A stretch of DNA of 64,000 bases from Phlebopus portentosus. Taxonomy: Eukaryota; Basidiomycota; Agaricomycetes; Boletales; Boletinellaceae. The notes beneath the pieces are model-generated. The model was not told the origin of the DNA and did not search any database. It was given only the letters and a program-made list of their open reading frames with translations. The stretch lies in NCBI GenBank assembly GCA_037892935.1, contig JAYXKI010000013.1:1389186-1453185 (forward strand). Direction: 5' to 3'. A program made the translations under genes and the position numbers. Shown here piece after piece: positions 1 to 10,892 of this stretch (position 1 is its first letter; every line of letters starts with the position of its first letter).

Positions 1-451
1 AGGAGCATGGCGGCATCAGTAAAAAATGCATCTGAATGTCATGCGCCATGCTCACCCCGAGGGCCTTAAGTTCCAGCATTACCGTTACGTCTATGAGTTG
101 CTCTATCGCCACAGCTTGATCCCCAATGTCACGTTTGACTATCTCAGTAATACTATCCAGCGCTGTTGAGGTAGCTTTAATCTTGTCTTCCTCCGCCGCA
201 ATTCTGCTGGACAACGCAGTCATCTTGTTATGCAGGCTGACGACCGCATCCACCGCAGAAACGAGAGTAGAAGCAGAAGCATCTGCACTTTTCCCTTTCT
301 CTCCCAAACTTGACATCAATCCATCTCTCTTCTCTATGAGGGCCTTGAGTGCATCTATAACTCTGATTAGTAATGCCATACAGGCAGACATGCAGCATCC
401 CAAATGTCACGTACCGTCCAATTTGTTATCCTGTGGTCTTGTAGTGTCCAT
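1..451 (-). CDS. Coiled-coil hypothetical protein (3' end outside window)
   Basis: Two exons fit well. Exon 1 (451-415) starts MDTTRPQDN, followed by a 60-bp GT-AG intron (414-355, phase 1). Exon 2 (354-1) stays open to the window edge. About 130 residues are visible, rich in Ala, Ser, Lys and Glu with heptad-like spacing (AAEEDKIKAT, ALDSITEIV), so a helical or coiled-coil protein is likely. There is no stop before base 1. The start codon is the only ATG giving an in-frame splice into the long exon. The gene is divergent from the AT-hook gene at 703 (251 bp apart), so the two may share a promoter. I do not recognise a family. The function is unknown; that it is a gene is supported by the open frame plus the consistent intron. 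Confidence 0.55.
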
Positions 452-702
452 GAGTGGAGAGGTAGACAGAGATGGTAGGAACTCGATGAACCGTTCTATG
501 TCGAGATGGTGGTAAGAGGAAGGATAACTCCCGAGTCGAACGCCTTCGCCCGACATAGTAATAGAAGTGACGGCGTTCTCATTCCCAATGATACGGATGT
601 AAGAGAAGAGACGATGGTGAAGGACACGTGTATCGCGTGACTCATTTTGATGGAACAGACAAAATGGTCACAATTCGATTTCTCTTTCTTTCCACCACCA
701 TC
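452..702. promoter_or_regulatory. Divergent intergenic region, probable shared promoter
   Basis: A 251-bp gap lies between two head-to-head genes. The side facing the AT-hook gene ends in a pyrimidine-rich tract (about 675-700) just before the ATG at 703, as is common upstream of basidiomycete start sites. No clear TATA box is seen. The promoter role is inferred from position only. Confidence 0.35.
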
Positions 703-2764
703 ATGCTGTCTTCTCCGAATCAATCTGCGGCAGCGATTGTAGGAGACAAACGCCGACCAAAGCCGTCTCAGAAGATTCTTGATGCAGCTGCCCAAGATGT
801 CCCTATGGTCAAGCGTGGTCGTGGGCGCCCTCGCAAAGTCGTACCAGAACAGCAGGGCTCAAATGTAGATTCCCGCGTTGACAAAGCCAAAGTATGCTCC
901 TTTTCTTTTGTCTTGCGCTGGTTTTGACATACTTGTTGCAGCATGCTGTTCAAGCTGTGAAAATTCAGTGTGAGGACAGGACTGGAACTGACAGGGATAG
1001 TCAGGTAATGATGGTCTTATTTTCCACTTTTGTATCTGCTATTTACCGCTTCTGAAGCAACAAGAACGTCATAGAGTGGGGTATTTGAACTCAGAGCTGG
1101 GAGGTGCTGTCGTCATTACGGATTCCGAGGGAGAAAAAGACGATGAGGTATATTCTTGGTCTCATGAATCTGTTTATGTTCTAATTCTTCCGAAGTTCGT
1201 CGTCCAACCTCGCAAACTCAGTTGTTTTTCAAAGCTACCTCTCCCATTGGGTCAGGCTAACTCAGCTCCGGAGGTATCCAGGCTCTAAAGTGCGTGGTTT
1301 ACTTGTTCATGGTTGCTGATCAAGACTCAAACATAGAAAACTTTTTTACCGTCCTCCGACGGAGGGCCTACTGTTGCCAGTACTTTTGACGGGGAGTTAA
1401 CGGATGACGTACTTGCACAAATCCTTGTAGACGGGATAGCGAACTCTACAATCCCTTTGTCCGATTCCGATTTTGAGGAAATTGAAGACGACGGTAAGAA
1501 ATACCATGCTTCCGTTGCTGAATGAAATCCAGACTAATTATGATGGAGATAATAATTCACTAGTCTCATTGAACTCGGGTATAGGCAAGAACACATGTCA
1601 CACCCAAAAGCGGCCAGGGATCGAAGAAATAAAGGTCAAGGTCCATGACGGACTGGCGGAACGAGTCGTTACCATATCATCTTTGGACAAGCACGTTGAC
1701 GTTTTAGAGAAGGCTGCCCAAGCGATGAGGCGACCAAATCATCTTGTTGAGATTGGCTATGAAGCCCCCTGGAGCTCAAAGATAGGGACAAAGATGAGCC
1801 TTACATATATTTCCAACCCGGATGAACTTACGGAGTTCTGGAGTGCCTATAGGAGGTATGTAAAGGATCAACAGAGCACACGTCGCAATCGCGACCAGGA
1901 GATTACATGCGAAATAGTTTTTCGCAATATGTTGGACACTCTTCAGGTAAACTACTTTCCAAGAATATGACGATGTTTGCTCAGTAAATTTGCCATAGAG
2001 TGCCACAAAGATGACTGTCCATGCAGCTGGTGCGTCGAGGGGTCGGCCACCGAAACAGATCGACCCTACATATTCTGCCAGGGACTCAGCCGATGACAAG
2101 ATCACTCAAGCTACAAAGAGCATCCAGGCTGCCATGTTTTGTCAAGTGCACAACCGCGTGTGTTATGAGAAATACAATGGTGCTTGTGGTGTTTATACCC
2201 CCGATCTCATTTGGAACATGCGCAAAAACTCGTGAGTTCCGTGTTTGACTCTCTTCACTTACTGATCTGACAACTGGGCATCATGAGGCACGGCGGGAGT
2301 TGCATGTAGTTGCAAGTAAAATCCCAGAGTCGATGTCGGCAAAATTACTCGACTACAAGAGGCCAGGAAGAACAAATCAAGGGCCGCCTCCTACTGATGG
2401 TGGGGCCCGCAGGATACAGGTAGACACGCATGCGGCACCCGTCAGAGTAACACAAGAAATTTCAAGTTCTATGACGCACAGAGGACCACTGAACTACCCG
2501 GCTATTGGAGATTGGCTTAAGGCATGCGAAGATGATTTGGAGCGTGGCAGGGATAACCACGAATACCGCAAGCTGGCACCTGTGTTTTTGAGTAGCGGTT
2601 GCACAAGGATCGATGATATCGCAAGGATGAATGCAGACAAGATCGAAGCTTTGGTAAAGGCAGAAGGGGTAGATATGACAATTGGACTTGTGAATTGCAT
2701 TCATGATTATGCAGTGGGGGACGTTGCTTGTGTCAAGAGGGATGGAAAGTTGTCTGGCTATTGA
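703..2764 (+). CDS. AT-hook protein with C-terminal SAM-like domain, multi-exon
   Basis: Exons that join in frame: 703-891, 942-1004, 1058-1147, 1196-1273, 1337-1493, about 1574-1946, 2011-2231 and about 2290-2764 (the last junction is not fully resolved). The N-terminus has a clear AT-hook, KRGRGRPRK (residues 37-45), and exon 7 has a second hook-like SRGRPPK, so minor-groove DNA binding is expected. Exon 5 is acidic. The C-terminal 90 residues (LNYPAIGDWLKAC through the IDDIARM and GLVNCIHDYA motifs) read like a SAM-like helical domain. The same domain recurs on the minus strand at 30355-30700. The stop lies 216 bp from the stop of a Tc1 transposase, tail to tail; the second SAM copy is also tail to tail with a Tc1. 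ATG 703 is preferred over 664 because of its CACCATC context. Function unknown; it could be a host gene or an accessory gene of the transposon. Confidence 0.6.
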
Positions 2765-2980
2765 AATGGCGCAGTTATATTGGCTTGCTTCTTTCTCCAT
2801 TAGTTGTTTGACGTTTGATGCACGCGAAGTACTCCCTTTCTATCCGTGCACAGTTTCTTTCCTCCTGTCTTTCACTCACTGTATTTAATCCATTTCGGGC
2901 TTCAACAGCTCTTTCTACACATGAAAAATATAAAACTGCTTCAACTGCACTTGTTCATTGAGATCCACGTCAGGACCCCG

Positions 2981-4151
2981 TCAGAGATAGCCTGATTGGT
3001 GATAGAAACTTCGACAATCCGCCGCAGAGATGCCAAGAGTTTGAAGATATAGGTATTCATAGACAAGAAACTCATCCCCTTCGGGCGGGGGGCTGTGACG
3101 GAGATTATGTTTAAGCAGCGAGAAGGCTAGCTCGATCGGGTTGAAGTTAGGAGAATACGCTGGCAGATATTCCAGCCTCATTCCTCTATGAAAAGGGTGA
3201 ACAAATTTTCAGTAACATACCTGAGAAAAATCATCACCTTTCTTCGACAAGCTCGCGAAGTTCGGGAGCTTTGTGGATGGCACAATTGTCCATAACAACG
3301 ACAGACATCGGCGCCGGGAATGGATTCATTTTGACCAGAAGGTCCTCGATGAAAACCATAAAAAGCTCCGTATTGAACGATCCTTCGACTATCATACATT
3401 CCACGATTCCGCTCAGAGATATAGCAGGGAGGATGGAATACCTGAAAGCATGAAAAATGATATAGCGTGCAGGTAGCTCTGAAAGGTATACCGTTTTCCC
3501 CTCGTAAAGACCTGCTTTCGGCATGCGCGAACTCCCTCTAATGCCCATGCTCTACCACGCAAATATGTCCTTCGATCACACGCACTTTCATCAACGAAAA
3601 CCAGCTGATCTGGAGAATAATTTGCTCCGATGCGAAGCCGATACTCTGCCCGACGGGACTCATTGCATTCTTGAGCGTGTTTTGTGATCTATGTTGAAAT
3701 TAGTGATTTTTTATCAATCCATTTGGATAAGCTACAAATTACCTCCTTCATCCGAAAGCCTGCCCGGTTAAGAGTTCTCCAAATGGTAGCATCAGATACT
3801 CTCACACCGCATCTTTCTTCGAGCGACTGTCTGAGTTCGTCAAGATAGATATCATTGTGACGCATCACTGTTTTCAATAGAAACTTGTTCCTTGTTAGTT
3901 ACATCCCCAAGATCACGATTCTTCAGGCGTACCTGGGTATCAGAGAAGTCTAACGCCCTTGGACGTCCCGATTTCGAACGGGGTGCAAGACACTCTTCCC
4001 CAGTTTGCTTCCAAGCATTCAGGATCCGATACACTGAAGCTCGAGGAACTGCAGTAAGATAAACAATGCCTTTTACATCTAGACCACAGTTCATGGACAT
4101 GTGGACGATAACGCGACGTAGGTCATCTGAGATAGGAACCCCGTGCGTCAT
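2981..4151 (-). CDS. Tc1/mariner-type transposase, intact, five exons
   Basis: Exons 4151-3933, 3883-3743, 3688-3492, 3441-3238 and 3185-2981 join with consistent phases (introns 50-54 bp) into one open frame of 321 residues without stops. Exon 1 holds a helix-turn-helix DNA-binding region (PRASVYRILNAWKQ) and a GRPRALDFSDTQ linker. The first catalytic Asp is in VFVDESACDRRTYL, the second in VVVMDNCAIHK, and the Glu in YSPNFNPIELAF. There are 34 residues between the second Asp and the Glu (DD34E). This is the cut-and-paste IS630/Tc1/mariner superfamily, which inserts at TA. I could not find convincing terminal inverted repeats at about 2890-2980 or 4152-4260, so the element ends are undefined. 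Relatives in this window at 8703, 19836, 22858 and 29163 are all broken; this one looks capable of encoding a full protein. Confidence 0.85.
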
Positions 4152-4310
4152 ACTGGGTGAAAGAAAAGCTTCAACATTACATTATATTATAATATTCGCG
4201 GCAGTGCCGCACGCTTAGTAAGTGTAAGAGCCAAAGCCTATCACCACTTCGTCTTCCTAACACACACACCTCTCCCTTTACCCCATTTACCACAGTTTGG
4301 ACTGTTCAGA
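4152..4310. promoter_or_regulatory. Divergent promoter region between transposase and coiled-coil gene
   Basis: A 159-bp gap between two head-to-head starts. It holds an AT-rich block (ATTATATTATAATATT, about 4180-4196) and a perfect 6-bp inverted repeat with a one-base centre, GCGGCAGTGCCGC (4198-4210). CA and CT tracts lie just before the ATG at 4311. The palindrome could be a regulator or transposase site; that is inference. Confidence 0.35.
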
Positions 4311-6063
4311 ATGTCTTACGCTTTGCACCTCTCTCAAAGTCGCCCCACCATCATGACACGCGGGCGCGGCGTCCGCCCACCGGCAGTTGTTTCCCGTGGC
4401 GCATCGAAGAAGAATGGTGAGTATCCTCCACGGTATATATTGTTTTGCCCTGTCCCCCTGAGAACGGGCTCTGTAGATCCTGTTGAGGGTCTGGTTGTCG
4501 AGCATAAGAGGATCAAGAGGAAAGTCGAAGAGGATGAGGATGCTCATCCTGACAAAGTAATGGATGTCACAAATGTGCTGTGTGATGTCGTTCGCCAACT
4601 TCATCAGCATGTCTCTCACCTTGGAAAGAGTTTTGGTGGCTTGGAGGATGTTGTGAACGAGCAACGTGCGAAATTGCAGGATCATTCCTCAACCGCGAAA
4701 AAGGATATCGCCGAGTTGGCGATGGCGCTGTCCGAGACCGTGGAGCATGTTAAGATGCTTGAGGCTTCTTCTTTAGGGGTAAATGACTCATTCACGTTTA
4801 GATGCATCTTTCCTAATAGTCCCTCTTTCTTTTTAGAGTGATGCAGCTACGAGGTTGCTAGATGTTCGAAGGGCGTATACGAGAGCGCGATTTGATCTAG
4901 CGCGTGGTTTTACGCTCGTCCTTCCCAAGTTCTTCACGATCACGGGTTTCCTATCTGAACTGGGATGGGCGATGCCCGTTAACTTGTGGCACATGTTTTT
5001 ATTCAAGCTGACCGAGCATTACCGCCGCCACTTTGACGTCGAATCAAAGGCGAACGGGACATACCTGTTTCGTCCTCGCCGCTCTGTTTTCCACTATCTT
5101 TTGGAAGAGGAGCGTTATTCACCCAATGGTCCGAATTTTGGCAGTCTTCCGGACACCACAATTATCGAAGATTTTCGATCGGAAGCCATACACCATTGCA
5201 ACGAAATTGGACGTTTTGACACAGAATCTATCAACGAATTTTTTGATCGCATCATGAAGTTCTTCACCCCGCTCATAATCTGGGAATATAGCGTGACTAA
5301 GAAGGAAATGGAACGAATGGGCATAGAAATGGAATCTCTGAAAGCTGGGCTGGCTGAGCAACGCAGCCTTGTAGAAACACTTCGTCGTGGTGGTACAGTG
5401 GAAGAGGCGGCATCTTCTGTTAGTCAGCAACATTCTCAGGCGGCCCATACCATCAGCGCATTTGGAGGGCCAGCGCAGCATCTAGGTTCCACGCACGAGG
5501 ATCAGCAGATCGGACCTGCGATCAACTCAACGTTGATACAACACTTATCTGTAAATGCAGGAGTGTTTGAGAAGGAAGTTACAAAGCTTCTCGAGAAGCA
5601 GCGGAGCCGCGCTCATCAGCTCAATGTTCTTCAGCAGTGCCTGCGGGTGCTTGGCGATAAGAACTTACGGAATCTAGCAGTATCTGGGTCCACTCGCGTT
5701 TACGAACTTATAAAAGCGGGTGCGCTCAAGGTCAAGCTATCCCCCAGTGACCTGGAAGATGCATGGGCCGCCGTCAAAAAGATTGGGTCGCGAGACGTCG
5801 ACTTGCAGGAAGTCCTCGATCCCAGCGAAGCTTTCCATGCGACGGAGAAAGTCGAAGTTTTTGATGTTAACGAAGATGAAGTTAGTGGAGCCTCGTTCAA
5901 CGTGGAGAAAGCAATCGATTCGTTCATCGAAGCAGAGCTGAGCGATCACAAGGCGCCGACATATATGGATAACCTTATTCTGTTGAAATGGTTGGATTCA
6001 GTTAAGCCTGTTCAGACGAATCAGGAGCCGGAAACGACGGGTTCGAAGGCGAAGGCGGCGTGA
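4311..6063 (+). CDS. Large coiled-coil hypothetical protein, three exons
   Basis: Exons 4311-4416, 4477-4778 and 4837-6063 (introns 60 and 58 bp, both GT-AG) give 544 residues with no lesions. The N-terminus is basic (MTRGRGVRPP), then KRIKRKVEEDED, which could be a nuclear localisation signal. A heptad region follows (LHQHVSHLGKSFGGLEDVV), then a globular-looking middle part rich in aromatic residues (LPKFFTITGFLSELGWAM), a second coiled coil around ERMGIEMESLKAGLAEQ, and a Lys/Ala tail. I do not recognise a family and see no catalytic motif. Base composition and intron style match the intact neighbours. The clean frame suggests selection or recent arrival. It may be a lineage-specific nuclear protein or cargo of the adjacent transposase unit. 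Confidence 0.65.
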
Positions 6064-7312
6064 GTTGGGCCAGGGACCATCCAGCGTTGCTTTACAGTCG
6101 GAGGCCGAAAGTACTATGGACTATGGACTGGACGATCGCTTGCCCTCCACGGGCGGAATTATGCCCTCTTCACCTCTCCTTTGTTTTGTTTGGAGGCTGT
6201 TATTCGAAAGGATCTCCTCCCGTATTTATATTTGTCTCGGTCTTCTTATGCAGGTACGTTGACCGCTTTTGCGGCTGTTTGTATATAAAGAGCTTGCTGT
6301 GTTAGGTCACTACACAATAGCTCCATTTCCCTTGCCTTGTAGTGCGTGTACAGTAGGAGTCGCTGACTCCTCTTGTCTCCTATCATAAGTATTCTGTTCT
6401 TCTATATGAAATCTACCTCTGTATTTCCCCTGTATGTTGGCACATGTATGGATCGGATTGTACTCTTCGGTAGCGATGATTCATAGTAGCGATGGTTCGA
6501 GTTCCGCCTGCTTTCGTTTGATCAAGAGTTTGCCGTAAGTCGGAATTGTTTTTTGTAGATAGTGGGCTTGTCTGTGCGAGCTGTGTACTGAGCGATAATG
6601 GACACAACGAATTATAGTGAACTGATCTGTTGCTGAGGCTTCTTGGTCTGCTCTGGCTCGAGATACGAAGATGAATTTGAAGACGTTGATGGACCTGGCT
6701 CCAAAGGCTGCTGTATATTCTCTTCAGAGTGACGACTGGATGGGATAGGTAGTGAAGGGTGGGTACTGACCTGTTGGTAATCGAAACTTGCACAGACTCT
6801 AATATTCCCACCAAAAAATGATCGTAGTAGAAATGATCGGGTTTTTCTGTCGAAGTACATGAGTTATGATGGGTAAGAGGGAGAGAAATCTGCATGTAGG
6901 CATGCTAGAGGACTGCCTTTCTCTATGAAGGACACCTCATTGAGCCACAAAACTCACGCATAGATACCACCCATCCTTGCATGAATTTACCTGCTTGAAT
7001 CATATTTTTATGAGCGGTATGTCGTGAGCTACGATTTTTTCACTGTCTGAGGGAGGGGGTTGAGGTACCGACTTGATGAGGTTGTCTTTCTTGTACTGCC
7101 ACTTACACACCACATTGTTTGGAAAATTTTACACCTGTAGAAGCGCATTTTCGAGTGCTTTTTTTACGTTATAATAGTATGTCTTAATGTGTAATATTGA
7201 GTGAGCAATTGGCCATTTTGTTCATTTTTGCCTTTTGAGGGCACGATGCGAGTGAAACATCATGTGATTTTGGCTTTTCTCATTACTTTTGCAAACAGCC
7301 AGCTAAATGCAA
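6064..7312. other. Intergenic, no firmly supported gene
   Basis: Mostly untranslated-looking DNA. A minus-strand open frame at 6612-6860 ends in a Ser/Pro/Gln-rich stretch (EPGPSTSSNSSSYLEPEQ) that could be the last exon of a gene, but no matching upstream exon was found. From about 6950 the sequence becomes AT-rich and leads into the Tc1-like repeat. Confidence 0.3.
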
Positions 7313-9960
7313 AAAACCTGAGATTTGGGGTAATCACGTGTGTTTTTTGACACATAGTGTGCCCTGAATGAACAAAAAAGAACAAAATAAATGGTCGATT
7401 TCTCTGTCAATATAGCACAAAAAAATCTGATATTGCCATGTAAAAAAACTACACAAAATTGTGCATCTGTACATGTAAAAATATCTGAGTTTTGTTGCAT
7501 CTGTGTAGCAGAACAAAACAGATAACATCGAAAGACTAAGTTCTTGACCTTGTCCTTCACTGAATGTAAAAATCATAGCTTGCCCAATATCACCTGTAAA
7601 AATCTGATTCAACTGTGATAAATCAGGCCAGCCTAGTGATCATCTGTTTTCAACTTATTGTGGCTCCTCGACATGCATTCATGATAAAACTAGACAGTCT
7701 GTTGTCTCTCCTGCTTGTAATTCTCTCTCCTAGGCCATTGTAATTGCTATAACTTATGCATTCAGACACCAAAAAATCTGATTCTCTCTGCTAGAAAGGT
7801 ATGCTAATGGGTGCTTTCAAACAGAATTATCATTGAGCTGGATAGGCCTGAGTGCAGCTGCATTACATATTTCATTCTATTATATAGGCCCGAAACTACT
7901 TTCACCCTGCAACTATCTTTCTCCAAAACATCACTTGCTGACATATCTAGGCCATTCAGTTCTCAAATCAGGTCAGAGAATTGGTTCCATTATGTATTCC
8001 CTCCTCAGGAAAGTCGAAAGTGGTCACTAAGATAAAGACGTAACTCATAGGCCCAAGTAGCAGAAGGATAGTCTTTGAATAATATACAATGGCCCTCATG
8101 CAACTCCTATCACTCATTCAGACCTCTGAGGCCCCTCACCTCTCCCCTTGTCCATGCGAACAAAATCTTGAAAGTTGAAAGTAGCCGATGCTACACAATA
8201 TAAGAACACAGGTTCGTCGTTCTTTGTAAGCATGAACAGCACTCTAGATAGTGAATGCCTTGATCTGGCCACCAACATCCTACTTACCAGCTCAGAGCAT
8301 CCCTGTTGACACAGACGATGACAGTAAATGGCCAGTCACTGTTGTTGCTTTAAAACTAGAGTGCAAGGGCCCCGGGGAGGGCATGCATAGATTCATATTG
8401 CCAGGCCTGAGCATATGTCAATGTAGATTTTGAATCGGATGTCAGACGTTACAGTAAATTAACAGAACTTCGAGAATGCAACTGCAGATACAATAATAAG
8501 TATGTGATAAGGGGTGCCATCGGTATGAGTGAGCAAAGTGAGAAAAGAAGAGGAGACTGATGTGCATGATGTCACTTGTTTCATGTGCCATACTCACAAC
8601 TTGATCTTTAACTATCACCATCCCAGATGTAGGTGGCTTATCGATGTTATCCGAACTATCATTCTGAAGTCCATGGTCCAGCTTTCGAATGAGCGTACCT
8701 TTATGTCTTATCAACAGTGCAGCAGAAGACTTTTCAATGACCTACAAGAATGCATTGTCACCATGAACAAGAAGTTTAGCGTGTCTGAGATTGCAGCTTT
8801 GACTGAGCTTTCGAGAGCAATAGTTTTCTGGGTAATACAGGAATTCAAGTGCAACGGGACTGTTGCTACACAAAGTCTTAGTTTTCATAGAGGACTAAGG
8901 GCCCTCAATTATGACCATACCTAGGTTTGCCATATACCTAATCCAATACTAGTTGTCTATTGGCTGACACTGTCTAGTTCCTCTGTGGGTCATTGGGCAA
9001 TCGTAATAACTGCTATATTGACGAGCTGAAGAAGCTTCTGCAGGAAATATAGGGAAAGAAAGTTTTGGACTCAACTATATGCAGGACTTTGCTGTGCACC
9101 GGCTTCAGATTAAAGAAGGTAATCATCTCTTTGCTTCCCTATGCATTCTGTGCAATTAATCAAATCCTGGTCATCTAAATATCAAAGAGGGCTGTTGAGT
9201 AAAGTGAGACCCTTCGTATGCAGTATGTTTCATATATAGATTCGTAGTATGCAGCAGAACAGTCAGTGTTTGTTGATGAGAGTGCTTGTGATTGACGGAC
9301 TTTTCTCTGTGATACTGCTTGGGCTCTTGAGGGTCTCTGTGCTTGTCAAAAACAGTTCTTCAACAGGGGTAAATAGTGAATATAACTTTTGCAACTCAGT
9401 GTAATTTTCTGATACATTCTGCTCAGCTTCTCTGTCCTGTCAGCTATCAGTCTCGATGGTATGATCAATTGCTCTGTCGTGGAGGGTGCCTTCAATACAT
9501 GGTTGTTCATGGAATTCATTGCCAGTCCATTGGACAAAATGAATCCCTTCTCTGCTCCTTGGTCCATTATCGTGATGGATAACTGCCTGATACATAAAGC
9601 CCCTCAGATTCAAGAACTTATTGAATCATGGTCAGTCTTATATAAGAGATACTGAGAGCAGCATGTACTGACCATCACATAGAGGTGTCAGACTGGAGTT
9701 TCTTCCTCCTTATTCTCCTGACTATAATCCAATCGAGCCTGCATTTTTTATGTTGAAATCTAGGCTCAAAAGGCAGAGGCCTTGGAATCAGGATAATGCC
9801 TCGATTATTGAGCAACTCTATGTTCAGGTATATTGTATCAGCTCTGTGGATAGCTATTCATTCTTCTGCCACTGTGGATATGATGTGCCAGTGTTTATAT
9901 AATTTGAACATTAGATTTGTATGGCCAGGATAGGTATAATAAGTAAGGCCAGTAATATGT
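7313..9960 (+). mobile_element. Degenerate Tc1-like element, copy A
   Basis: This segment is repeated in inverted orientation at 19836-22131. Homology starts at about 7313 (AAACCTGAGATTTGGGG) and mirrors the right end of copy B near 22131. It has about 1.4 kb of AT-rich DNA without a convincing gene, then a decayed transposase (8703-9902). The long shared non-coding part is unusual for a Tc1 element, so the true repeat may be a larger composite. Terminal inverted repeats and a TA duplication were not found. The right end is approximate. Confidence 0.6.
8703..9902 (+). pseudogene. Tc1-like transposase pseudogene (copy A)
   Basis: It has the exon plan of the intact transposase at 2981-4151: a helix-turn-helix exon (FSVSEIAALTELSRA), a short second exon (YIDELKKLLQE), a first-Asp exon (SVFVDESACD), a second-Asp exon (IIVMDNCLIHKAP) and a Glu exon (LPPYSPDYNPIEPAF). 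Lesions: a TAG where copy B reads CAG at the end of exon 1 (about 8922), a TAG at the end of exon 2, and a TGA directly after VDESACD (about 9296), where copy B has an Arg codon. It cannot make an active protein. It belongs to a different subfamily from the 2981 gene. Confidence 0.75.
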
Positions 9961-10369
9961 ATGTAAAATGCTCCTTTTCTCTTGCCACATCATAACTTTT
10001 TTCATCTCCTATGATGAGGAGAACTACTCCCAAAAAGTGGTAGTCTCCTCAACTCCTAGGGGAACTACGAACAAGGAGGCCTTCGATGCACCTTCAAGAC
10101 GCAGCAGTCAATAAGACAAATATAGCACGGAAACGAGAGAGACCAAAGAAGAGCAAATAGATTATTGAGGATAAGAACAATGTTGAACCTGAGGTAGTGT
10201 TGATAGGCTCATCTACTGGTACATGGCTAACAAGTTATAGCAGAATGATGTAGAGGCTGAGCTTCCAGGGAGGAGCTGAAGAACTGCTGATTATGATCTG
10301 ACCTATATCTATGAGGAAGATTATGACAAAGAACTGTTGCAACTTGACATATTTTACATGACCAATGAG
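9961..10369 (+). pseudogene. Decayed coding fragment with basic hook-like motif
   Basis: Plus-strand frames with scattered stops show DAAVNKTNIARKRERPKKSK near 10100-10160 and an acidic stretch (DYDLTYIYEEDYDKEL) near 10295-10345. The basic part vaguely resembles the DAAAQDVPMVKRGRGRPRK region of the gene at 703. The fragment is cut by a gypsy LTR at 10370. Probably an old gene or transposon piece; the relation to the AT-hook gene is a weak inference. Confidence 0.25.
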
Positions 10370-10821
10370 TGTTAGGCGGCGAGACTAATGGGCGTCGATC
10401 TCGAGGTGGCCAACACAACAACAAACAACTGGCTAACACGAGTTGCCGGGCTATACGCACGCTATGTCGCAGTGAAGGTAAGTAGAATTCAGTAAACTAA
10501 TAATACAAGAGTAGATACCTATGTCGCAGTGAAGGTAAGTAGAATAGAAAGACAAGGAACGAAAGAGTCAAACTATCTACTTATATATACTTCAAGCGCG
10601 AGAAAGGTCTACTCTAATGAGGAATCACATGATGAAGGAGTGGAGTGATTAATGAGCGTCTTAATTGGAAAGATCAGATTTAGTCATGGTCGATGACTGA
10701 AGATGAGTAAGCCATGACGGAGTGAACGGAATTAGTAAGGATAGATGAGTAATATAAAGGAATGGTAAATTAAATGAATGATGACATAAGAAAAGAAAAG
10801 GAAAATGTTCGAGTCCTTACA
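10370..10821 (-). repeat. Gypsy LTR (element 1)
   Basis: A 452-bp LTR bounded by TG (10370) and CA (10821), aligned to the LTRs of element 2 but with a clearly different first 100 bp. It carries two direct copies of GTCGCAGTGAAGGTAAGTAG, as do the other LTRs. The flanking 5 bp on the left is ATGAG; no partner duplication is present because the other end of the element is lost. Confidence 0.85.
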
Positions 10822-10892
10822 TCACCCCCTCTCAAGGTTGGGCGTCCCGACCAACCACATAATCCTTCTGACGACGTGAACCTATACAGTGC

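Noticed and set aside
2890..4260. Terminal inverted repeats of the intact Tc1
   Set aside because: Compared both flanks by eye; only short AT-rich matches, nothing reaching a believable inverted repeat.
6413..6895. 160-codon minus-strand open frame
   Set aside because: Low-complexity composition, no splice partner and no family resemblance. Only the overlapping 6612-6860 frame is mentioned as a weak candidate.
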